Shown: in pieces, positions 9,093-15,733 of the stretch
Position numbering within the stretch: position 1 is the first letter of the stretch
How the letters are laid out: each line of letters opens with the position of its first letter
From: CAZQEZ01 sp964592475
GTDB taxonomy: Bacteria > Bacteroidota > Bacteroidia > Cytophagales > Cyclobacteriaceae
NCBI GenBank assembly: GCA_964592475.1
Contig: CAZQEZ010000034.1
Span: forward strand, 1 to 35,480
DNA length: 35,480 bases
Direction of reading: 5' to 3'
Notes under the pieces: generated by a model
The model's input: only the letters and a program-made list of their open reading frames with translations
What the model was told of the DNA's origin: nothing
Database searches by the model: none
Translations under genes and position numbers: made by a program

Positions 9093-11324
9093 TTATAAAA
9101 CTTTCAAAGTTGCTGATAAAGGCTGAGATAAACCAAGCTCAGAAGCTCTTGACACAGGGGCACTACCTGCTATCGTAAGTTTAAATTCTCCCGGCTCAAT
9201 CACTGGCTTACCTTCCATATTAATTTGCTCTAACTTTTCCGCATCTATTTCAAAAGTGACTTGTTTAGATGCTCCGGCGCCCAAGGCAACTCTCTTGATG
9301 CCTTTTAATGATAATTGAGGAACCCGAAAAGATGCTTCAGTATCTGTTATGTACAATTGTACTACCGCTTCTCCATCAATAGTGCCATTATTTTTCACCA
9401 TTACCTTTAGCTGGTTAGTATCGTTTTTTTGCATTTCGTTTTTACTCAATTGTATACCACTGAATTCAAAACTGGTAAAACTCAATCCATAACCAAACGG
9501 GTACATGGGCGCTTCTTCCATGTATCGGTAAGTTCTATTTACCATGCTATAGTCTTCATAAGGAGGCAACTGATCGAGTGATTTTGGAAAAGTGATAGGC
9601 AGCCTGCCTGAAGGATTCACATCGCCAAAGATGATTTCAGCCACTGCCTGTCCGCCTTTTTCTCCGGGATACCAGGCAAACAGGACGGCATCGGCCAAGT
9701 CATGAATTTCAGACAAATCCATGGGGCTGCCACCTGTTACTACCGCAATTATTGGTTTGTCATTGTCTTTTCTTAACCTGCGCATAAATTCTATCTGGTT
9801 TTCTGGTAAGTTCATACCAAAACGATCTCCCTTGGAGGGTGAGGCGATTGATTCTCCTTCTTCACCTTCTAATAACCCAGATATACCAATCACGGCAATG
9901 ATAGCATCTGCTTGCTGTGCATCGCTGGTAGTCCAGTCGATTGGGTTTACATTTTTTCTGTCGAGTAAAAAGCCTTGCTTATATTGAATTAGGCTGCCAT
10001 CATTTACAGTGCCGGTGATGCCCTCCAGTATAGTGGCCATATTACTACTCAAACCGTAATAGTTGCCTATCAGCACTTCTGCGGTAGCTGCATTGGGTCC
10101 TGTTATGAATAGATAGGGTATGTCTTTTGACAAAGGCAGTACCTTTTTTTTGTTCTTGAGCAACACTATCGATTTTTGGGCTGCCTCTAAAGCAAGTTGC
10201 TGGTGCTTTTCACTATTGATCACTTCTGCTCCCAGGTTGGCAAAAGGATCCATATCTGCAGGGTCAAACATACCCAATTTAAACCTGGTTTTCATTAGGT
10301 GGGCCAGGGTGCTATCTATCATTCCTTCAGTAACCAACCCTTGCTCCAGAGCTTGCTTTAAGAAAGGATAAGTGTCGCCACAATTGAGGTTTACGCCACT
10401 TTTCAATGCCAGAGCGGCTGATTCAACTGAATTGGCAGTGAGATCGTGGCCATCATGAAAATCAATCAGTGCCCAGCAATCGGATACGATGTGTCCGTCA
10501 AAACCAAAATCTTTCCGTAAAATGTCTTGTAACAATGTTTTACTGCCACAGCAAGCTTCTCCATTGCTGCGATTATAGGCACACATCACGGCTTCTACGT
10601 CGGCTTCTACCAGTGCTTTAAAAGCAGGCAGGTAAGTTTCATACATGTCTTTAGCTGATGCTACCGCGTCAAATTCGTGCCTTAATCCTTCCGGGCCACT
10701 ATGCACCACGTAGTGCTTGGCACAGGCTGCAGCTTGTAGGTATTTGGGGTGGTCGCCTTGCAATCCTTTTACAAATGCCGAACCAAGCTTGCTAGTGAGA
10801 AAGGGATCTTCTCCGTAAGTTTCTTGCCCACGGCCCCAGCGTGGATCACGAAAAATATTTACGTTAGGGGTCCAAAAGGTTAGGCCTGAGTATCGCATTC
10901 GAATGTCTTTCTTTACCGCCAAATTATATTTAGCCCTGGCCTCATCGGAAATAGCGCTAGCTACCCGGTGAATCAAATCTTCATCAAAAGTAGCTCCCAT
11001 GCCAATGGCTTGAGGAAATACGGTAGCCCTGCCAGCCCGGGCCACTCCGTGCAAACATTCGTTCCACCAGTTGTATTTGGGAATTGCCAGTCGCTCAACG
11101 GCCGGTGCATCGTAATTCATTTGGGCTATTTTTTCTTCAGTGGAAAGTCTGCTTACCAGATCCCACACCCTTTCGTTCATTTCAACGGAAGGGTCAAGAA
11201 ATGGATATTTAAATTGCTGATTGGTGATATTTTCTGTCTGTTCAGATGCTTCCTGGTTATCTGCTTGCTGACAGGCATTAAAAAACCAAAAGGAGGATAA
11301 AAATAGAATTGTTAATTTTTTCAT
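9093..11324 (-). CDS. GH3-family glycosidase lipoprotein (beta-glucosidase/beta-xylosidase group)
   Basis: This 743-residue exo-acting enzyme is likely to release monosaccharides from the non-reducing ends of oligosaccharides. The lipoprotein signal has lipobox FFNAC (Cys18), so the enzyme is membrane-anchored, probably in the periplasm. The GH3 N-terminal barrel (about 50-340) shows NWWNECLHGVARAG, FWTPNVNIFRDPRWGRGQET, the AKHYVVHSGPEG binding motif (K203, H204) and the nucleophile Asp in GHIVSDCWAL (D282). The alpha/beta GH3-C domain covers about 370-610, followed by a fibronectin-III-like domain (about 640-730, GEAVVQLYITD). There is no PA14 insert. The SDC rather than SDW motif and NECLHG phrase resemble the xylosidase-like branch, while locus context (GH30, susCD) favours beta-glucosides; sequence alone does not decide. 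Confidence 0.93.
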   Translation of the reverse strand: MKKLTILFLSSFWFFNACQQADNQEASEQTENITNQQFKYPFLDPSVEMNERVWDLVSRLSTEEKIAQMNYDAPAVERLAIPKYNWWNECLHGVARAGRATVFPQAIGMGATFDEDLIHRVASAISDEARAKYNLAVKKDIRMRYSGLTFWTPNVNIFRDPRWGRGQETYGEDPFLTSKLGSAFVKGLQGDHPKYLQAAACAKHYVVHSGPEGLRHEFDAVASAKDMYETYLPAFKALVEADVEAVMCAYNRSNGEACCGSKTLLQDILRKDFGFDGHIVSDCWALIDFHDGHDLTANSVESAALALKSGVNLNCGDTYPFLKQALEQGLVTEGMIDSTLAHLMKTRFKLGMFDPADMDPFANLGAEVINSEKHQQLALEAAQKSIVLLKNKKKVLPLSKDIPYLFITGPNAATAEVLIGNYYGLSSNMATILEGITGTVNDGSLIQYKQGFLLDRKNVNPIDWTTSDAQQADAIIAVIGISGLLEGEEGESIASPSKGDRFGMNLPENQIEFMRRLRKDNDKPIIAVVTGGSPMDLSEIHDLADAVLFAWYPGEKGGQAVAEIIFGDVNPSGRLPITFPKSLDQLPPYEDYSMVNRTYRYMEEAPMYPFGYGLSFTSFEFSGIQLSKNEMQKNDTNQLKVMVKNNGTIDGEAVVQLYITDTEASFRVPQLSLKGIKRVALGAGASKQVTFEIDAEKLEQINMEGKPVIEPGEFKLTIAGSAPVSRASELGLSQPLSATLKVL

Positions 11325-11350
11325 GGATTTATGCTGTTAAAATTTGCAGC

Positions 11351-11379
11351 CAAATTAATGAAAAGTATTATATCTACAA
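11351..11379 (-). promoter_or_regulatory. Candidate Bacteroidota promoter for the GH3 gene
   Basis: On the minus strand TTG (11377-11379) is followed after 18 bases by TTAATTTG (11351-11358), one mismatch from the TAnnTTTG -7 element. The predicted transcript would start about 20 nt before the GH3 ATG. Confidence 0.4.
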
Positions 11380-11472
11380 CAATATGGCTGGTATAAAATA
11401 AAGATGCCTGAGTGTGAAAAATGATTTTGAAGAAAAGTTCGCAGCGATTTGTACATAAAGTCACTAGATTAG

Positions 11473-11669
11473 TTTAAAGTACCTATCAAAAATAAATTTC
11501 CTGAGCTTAAAGTAATTCTGGTTGAGGCTGCTGCCAGAGACAAAGACATGGAGTGGGACAGGATCATGGTGCTTTGAAAAAACTGGTAGGAGTAAATGAT
11601 TATACTTTGATTAAGCGAAAAGCAATTTCGAAAGAGATGGAAGAAATTAACGATTTGGTAAAGAAATAA
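11473..11669 (+). pseudogene. Decayed coding fragment with a frameshift
   Basis: A plus-strand frame without a start codon (11473-11574) reads VPIKNKFPELKVILVEAAAR and on to MEWDRIMVL before a TGA. The next frame continues from about 11565 as HGALKKLVGVNDYTLIKRKA to EINDLVKK, stop at 11667-11669. Amphipathic, charged, protein-like composition on both sides of one shift suggests the C-terminal remnant of a lost gene. I do not recognise the family. Upstream sequence holds no further coding signal, so only about 65 codons survive. Confidence 0.4.
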
Positions 11670-11681
11670 TAATTTAAGAAC

Positions 11682-11716
11682 GGAGCATGGGATACTTTTC
11701 TTCCATACTCCTCTTT
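11682..11716 (-). terminator. Probable bidirectional terminator
   Basis: GGAGCATGG (11682-11690) pairs with CCATACTCC (11703-11711), a 9-bp stem with one G-U pair, just past the stop of the sigma-54 activator. On the plus strand it is followed by TCTTTTACT. The T-run on the minus side is weaker (GTTCTTAAATTATT). Confidence 0.5.
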
Positions 11717-11718
11717 TA

Positions 11719-12879
11719 CTATCCCAGGTTGGCAAAATTCTTTACATCTGCCAGATCAATATCATTATCGCTCATGATCACCAACCGCTCAACCACATTG
11801 CGCAATTCCCTGATGTTGCCGGTCCATTGATACTGCTGAAGTTCATGCAAACCCGACTCGGTAATATTAGTACGAGCCGAGCCATATTCGGCTGCTATAT
11901 CGTCTAAAAACTTATTTACCAGCAAGGGGATGTCTTCTTTACGATCTTTTAAAGGAGGCACATGAATTAAAATTACACTGATTCGGTGATAAAGGTCTTC
12001 CCTGAAGTTATTATTTTGAATTTCATGTTTAAGGTCTTTATTCGTCGCGGCTATGATTCTTACGTTTACACTTATCTCTTTGTCACCGCCCACCCTGGTG
12101 ATCTTGTTTTCCTGCAAAGCTCTCAATACTTTCGATTGAGCCGATAGGCTCATGTCACCAATTTCGTCGAGGAAAAGAGTTCCACCATTGGCTTGCTCAA
12201 ATTTGCCAATACGCTGTTTCACTGCCGAGGTAAAAGAACCTTTTTCGTGGCCAAACAATTCACTTTCTATCAATTCGGAAGGAATGGCGGCGCAATTCAC
12301 TTCAATTAAAGGTCCTCCGTTTCGGGCGCTTTTTTCATGAATCCAGCGGGCGACCAGTTCTTTACCACTACCGTTGGGGCCGGTAATCATTACCCGGGCA
12401 TCAGTAGGGGCTACCTTTTCAATGGTTTGCTTCACATTTTGTATAGCGTCCGATTCTCCCACGATATCGAAAGATTTCAAAATGCGCTTTTTCAAGGTTT
12501 TAGTTTCTGTTACCAGATTCGACTTATCCAACGCGTTTCTGATGGTAAGCAGTAAACGATTTAAATCAGGCGGTTTGGTTATAAAGTCATAGGCGCCTTT
12601 TTTGGTGGCTTCTACAGCTGTTTCTATAGTGCCATGTGCCGATATCATGATAATGGGCGTATCTTTTCCTGCCTCTACAGTCTTTTCTAATACCTCCATG
12701 CCGTCCATCTTGGGCATTTTAATATCGCAAAGCACTACATCATAGTCGTTCTTTTTTATATGAGCAAGCCCCTCTTCACCATCCTTGGCTTCATCTACTT
12801 CAAATTTTTCATATTCGAGTATTTCACGCAAGGTTGTTCTGATGCTTTTTTCGTCGTCGATGATAAGTATTTTAGGCAT
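11719..12879 (-). CDS. Sigma-54-dependent response regulator (NtrC/AtoC-like) lacking a DNA-binding domain
   Basis: This 386-residue protein combines a receiver domain (1-115: acidic pocket IIDDE, phospho-acceptor D52 in VVLCDIKMPKMDG, S80, K102) with an AAA+ sigma-54 interaction domain (about 138-375). Walker A is GPNGSGKE (167-174), Walker B is TLFLDEIGD (D238, E239), and the arginine-finger region is FREDLYHRISV. The sigma-54 contact loop reads GSFTSA (214-219) rather than the canonical GAFTGA. The protein ends at VKNFANLG, right after the AAA+ lid, so the Fis-type helix-turn-helix of usual 450-470-residue family members is absent. It probably acts from solution, or the loss is recent. No partner histidine kinase is adjacent. 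Confidence 0.93.
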   Translation of the reverse strand: MPKILIIDDEKSIRTTLREILEYEKFEVDEAKDGEEGLAHIKKNDYDVVLCDIKMPKMDGMEVLEKTVEAGKDTPIIMISAHGTIETAVEATKKGAYDFITKPPDLNRLLLTIRNALDKSNLVTETKTLKKRILKSFDIVGESDAIQNVKQTIEKVAPTDARVMITGPNGSGKELVARWIHEKSARNGGPLIEVNCAAIPSELIESELFGHEKGSFTSAVKQRIGKFEQANGGTLFLDEIGDMSLSAQSKVLRALQENKITRVGGDKEISVNVRIIAATNKDLKHEIQNNNFREDLYHRISVILIHVPPLKDRKEDIPLLVNKFLDDIAAEYGSARTNITESGLHELQQYQWTGNIRELRNVVERLVIMSDNDIDLADVKNFANLG

Positions 12880-13072
12880 TGGTTAAAAAATTTTTTGCAA
12901 AGGTATGAAAAAGAATAAAATAAGATAAATTATAAGCCTGTAAGCCGGGTTCTGTCACTAGTGAAATACACCAGAATCCTATCATTTATCTGCTCTTGAC
13001 GTTGCCATCAAGCTCTAACGACCTACCCGTTGTACCATTTGTTTTAAACAAGAGCAGGACGAGCAGCCCTGC

Positions 13073-13087
13073 ATCCGCCAGGCGGAT
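13073..13087. repeat. Palindrome inside rnpB (P16/P17 region)
   Basis: ATCCGCC A GGCGGAT is a perfect 7-bp inverted repeat inside the helix flanked by GTTGTAC and GTACAAC in the RNA. It shares its TCCGCC/GGCGGA arms with the copy at 13183-13199. Confidence 0.7.
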
Positions 13088-13182
13088 AGTACAACCTATT
13101 TGGTCTTTCAGCCCGTAAGGTTTGCCGTGCCTTGATTGTCACCAACCAAGCGGTGAGCTCTTACCTCACCTTTTCACCCTTA

Positions 13183-13199
13183 TCCGCCAGGTAGGCGGA
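13183..13199. repeat. Palindrome inside rnpB (P12 arm)
   Basis: TCCGCC AGGTA GGCGGA is a perfect 6-bp inverted repeat at the tip of the P12 arm of RNase P RNA, with the same arms as the copy at 13073-13087. The position is length-variable in the family, so an insert can be tolerated. Confidence 0.7.
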
Positions 13200-13345
13200 C
13201 GGTATATTTTCTGTTGCACTAGCTGTTGCAATGCCGTTTCCAGCATTGCACCTTCCTGTTAGGAAGTACGGTGCTCTGTGCTGCCCGGACTTTCCTCACC
13301 GAATATATCGGAGCGATAGGACAGCTTACATTTATCTTATTCCTG

Positions 13346-13353
13346 TAAAAGTA
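13346..13353 (-). promoter_or_regulatory. Candidate -7 element for rnpB
   Basis: TACTTTTA on the minus strand (one change from TAnnTTTG) ends about 6 nt before the predicted RNase P RNA 5' end, the correct spacing for a start point. I see no clear TTG at -33. Confidence 0.4.
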
Positions 13354-13370
13354 AATAAAAAAAGGTGGGT

Positions 13371-13769
13371 TTAGTTCACATCCATGCCAGTTAATTTGTA
13401 TTCCCAGTCGTCTGCTGACCTGGCAACCTCATAAATCATCTCTTTAAGCTGTTCTTCAACGGAATTGTCCATTTTGCCAGTAGCTTCTACTTTTATAATA
13501 TTCTCTACTATTACAAATTTGCCATAAACAAAATTGTGATTCTTTTTCAATAACTCTTTTAAGTCGATTTTTTCATGAAATTCACAAACCTTCGATGTAA
13601 ACTTGACCGAAATGCTTTTATCTTCACATGTTTTAGTAATACCCAGCACTGCTTGATACCTATTTTGATCTAAAGGCACAATAATTACTGCTTTTTCTTT
13701 ATTGTATTCAGAATATTGTCCATCTATTTCTTCAGCAAATGAGGACATGAAACTGTTTAATTCAATCAT
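13371..13769 (-). CDS. Hypothetical protein, 132 residues, soluble alpha/beta
   Basis: I do not recognise this protein. It has no signal peptide or membrane span. The pattern is an N-terminal helix (MIELNSFMSSFAEEID), several beta-strands (AVIIVPLDQNRYQAVLGITK; ISVKFTSKVCEF; FVYGKFVIVENIIKVEATGK) and a C-terminal amphipathic helix (NSVEEQLKEMIYEVARSADD) followed by WEYKLTGMDVN. This helix-strand-helix layout is reminiscent of small YbjN/type III chaperone-like folds, but that is only an impression. It is transcribed toward rnpB from an AT-rich start region. Single ATG start; composition is like its neighbours. Confidence 0.75.
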   Translation of the reverse strand: MIELNSFMSSFAEEIDGQYSEYNKEKAVIIVPLDQNRYQAVLGITKTCEDKSISVKFTSKVCEFHEKIDLKELLKKNHNFVYGKFVIVENIIKVEATGKMDNSVEEQLKEMIYEVARSADDWEYKLTGMDVN

Positions 13770-13840
13770 GGTAGTTAATTTTGGGTGGTTGAATTGTTTT
13801 AAAGTTACAAAATATATTGTATTTTAAATTATTATTCTAA

Positions 13841-14797
13841 TTAATTAATTCTTACTTCAGTAGCTCCATAGCCAAATTTTTCTTTTCGTGCATCTTTAAA
13901 AAAGCGAATATTATCTAGTTTACTGCAATATTTGTGGATTTTATCTCTTAAAACACCATTGCCTACACCATGAATAAAGGTGATACTATTATATCCTGCT
14001 GCAATCGCTTGGTCTAGGTTTTTTTCAAAAACAGACAATTGCAAATTCAAGATGTCTTCTCTGCTCATATTTGAATGTTGAGAAGAAAGTTTTTCAATGT
14101 GTAAATCAACTTCCTTTTCCGGTAATTCATTGCTTTTCGAATGGGGAGAGGAAGTTTGCTGAAACATGCCTTCCTTTACTTTTTCGAGGTCTACAGGTTT
14201 ATTATCGGCATCGATTTGCAGCAAGTAGCCAGAGGCTTGCAATAGCGGAAGCTCGGTTTTCTTTTTAAAAAATGTAGCGGCTTTAAAGTTAACGGTTTTT
14301 ATAAGAGGTGCTTTAGGAGTAAAATATCTTGCCCGGTGAAAAAGTATTTGGAAAGCCAGAGAAGGCCATTTGTCAAAATCTGTTAGCTGCCAATCTGTTA
14401 TTTTATTGTAATCCCTGGGCGGCACGTAAGCGCTGCTTAATCCATAATGCTGCTGCCTTCCTTCTTGTGTGCTTAAGGAATACATTATATCATAGTCAGA
14501 ATTATTAAGAAAATAAAGAGATACAATTTTTTCGTTAATCGATTTAAAGCCGATAAATAATCCCCTTTCCGAAAACACTTCTTGTACCAGAACCTCTCTA
14601 TCTTTCTTTTTGGTTGTAGGTTCGCTCTTTTTGAAATGCATGTTTTCATCCTTCGCAATTACTACTAAATCTTTTTGCAAAGCAGGTATGGTAAAACCAT
14701 CTTCAATTTCTACCTCCACCATTCCATGGTTACCAAACTTTTTAACGATACCTTCTTCATGTCCGTGTAGAAACCGAACCTTATCTCCTATATTCAT
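13841..14797 (-). CDS. DUF2027 and Smr domain-containing protein
   Basis: This 318-residue cytoplasmic protein typical of Bacteroidota begins with an SH3-like/KOW-like strand set (MNIGDKVRFLHGHEEGIVKK, 1-50), then the DUF2027 middle (about 70-185, GLFIGFKSINEKIVSLYFLN). A C-terminal Smr domain (about 228-318) has the DLHIEKL motif (231-237), IHGVGNGVLR (275-284) and FGYGATEVRI. Smr domains occur at the end of MutS2 and are linked to nicking or RNA cleavage at structured or stalled-ribosome targets. Here the MutS-like ATPase is absent, so the substrate is unknown. It starts 12 bp from the DUF2279 gene's end and is probably co-transcribed with it. Confidence 0.88.
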   Translation of the reverse strand: MNIGDKVRFLHGHEEGIVKKFGNHGMVEVEIEDGFTIPALQKDLVVIAKDENMHFKKSEPTTKKKDREVLVQEVFSERGLFIGFKSINEKIVSLYFLNNSDYDIMYSLSTQEGRQQHYGLSSAYVPPRDYNKITDWQLTDFDKWPSLAFQILFHRARYFTPKAPLIKTVNFKAATFFKKKTELPLLQASGYLLQIDADNKPVDLEKVKEGMFQQTSSPHSKSNELPEKEVDLHIEKLSSQHSNMSREDILNLQLSVFEKNLDQAIAAGYNSITFIHGVGNGVLRDKIHKYCSKLDNIRFFKDARKEKFGYGATEVRIN

Positions 14798-14809
14798 TTA
14801 TTATTTTTT

Positions 14810-15733
14810 TTAAAAGTACAACCAATGCCATTGAAATCCACCCACACGATTAAACTCTAAAGCCGGAGCCGGTAGGTGAATCATGTTCACAAAATATATA
14901 AGCGTATTGAGCAATTTACTGTTTGTTTTTAAGTAGCTAAAATCGAAATCAATAGAAAAAAAGTACTGCCGGTATGGGTCGTACCCGGCGTTTATATTGG
15001 CCTGGTCATCGGCAAAGATCATGTTGTGGGCACCATATCCAACGGCAATATTGAGCCAGCGAGGGAAAGAAGTCCATATTTGGTGCATGTCGAATGACAA
15101 CCAATAAGTTTGGCCATTATAGTCTTTTATCCATTCTTCTTGCAGCCCATTGCCCAGTAGTGATGGTCTTATACTAGCCAGTGAGCTTCTCCGAAAAGAG
15201 TATTTGGGATAAATGAATGGTTTCTCCAGGTAGTGATGCTGAGCAAAAGCCAATCCTGCACCGGCAGCATTAAAGCCGATGTCGCTCCATGAAGCGCCAT
15301 AACCGGCCGAAAAGCCATCAAATATTTCCACCTGGCTGATTAGCAAAAATCCAATAAGAGCACTCCAGAAATTGGATTTTTTTTTAGATAAACCTACTCC
15401 TTGCAAAGCTTTAAAATACATATCACTGATATAATAAGAAGACAGGGTATGTCCAATCTTATCCATTTGCTTCCATTCTCTGCTGTCATCAAAAAAGGCG
15501 AATTTTTGACCTGGTTGGTCGGCATACCAAATATTGCCCAAAGCCGCCATGGTGGCTGCATTGCCAACAGCTGTTCCCAATATCAGCAACTTTAGTTTTC
15601 GTTGATCGAGACTGTCGGGATATTCTTGAGCAGTAGTGGTTTTTGCTGAAAATATATTTATACATAAGACCAATACAAGAAAAACAAATTTACTTTTTTG
15701 TAAAAGGGTCAAGGTCTTCCTCTTTTTTAGCAT
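14810..15733 (-). CDS. DUF2279 (YfiM-like) probable envelope protein
   Basis: The protein is predicted to be periplasmic or outer-membrane-associated and of unknown activity. The DUF2279 core is clear: DKIGHTLSSYYISDMYFKAL, then FDGFSAGYGASWSDIGFNAA, with small helices followed by an aromatic-rich C-terminal half that ends in Phe. The frame opens at 15811, but the best signal peptide begins at the ATG at 15733 (MLKKRKTLTLLQ, hydrophobic core FVFLVLVLCINIFS, cleavage near TTTAQ). The ATG at 15751 is the alternative. Either way the start lies inside the end of the tamB-like gene in another frame (44 bp overlap with the 15733 start), so translation is likely coupled. Confidence 0.8.
   Translation of the reverse strand: MLKKRKTLTLLQKSKFVFLVLVLCINIFSAKTTTAQEYPDSLDQRKLKLLILGTAVGNAATMAALGNIWYADQPGQKFAFFDDSREWKQMDKIGHTLSSYYISDMYFKALQGVGLSKKKSNFWSALIGFLLISQVEIFDGFSAGYGASWSDIGFNAAGAGLAFAQHHYLEKPFIYPKYSFRRSSLASIRPSLLGNGLQEEWIKDYNGQTYWLSFDMHQIWTSFPRWLNIAVGYGAHNMIFADDQANINAGYDPYRQYFFSIDFDFSYLKTNSKLLNTLIYFVNMIHLPAPALEFNRVGGFQWHWLYF

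Larger units (their letters stand above)
12922..13340 (-). ncRNA. rnpB: RNase P RNA (bacterial class A)
   Basis: This is the catalytic RNA that matures tRNA 5' ends. On the minus strand the conserved parts are clear: the P4 5' strand GAGGAAAGTCCGGGC (13283-13297), the CR II/III segment GGGTGAAAAGGTGAGGTAAG (about 13160-13180), and the 3' end AGAACCCGGCTTA (12941-12953). The P1 ends pair as UGUAAGC with GCUUACA and extend through AAGATAAAT with ATTTATCTT, which sets the ends given to within a few bases. Length is near 420 nt. The P12 arm and the P15-P17 region each carry a TCCGCC...GGCGGA palindrome. Confidence 0.95.

Noticed and set aside
11469..11735. Minus-strand 88-residue open frame overlapping the end of the sigma-54 regulator, as a lost Fis-type DNA-binding domain
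   Set aside because: The translation is rich in Leu/Phe/Ser with no helix-turn-helix pattern, and lies antisense to the frameshifted remnant; it is a shadow.
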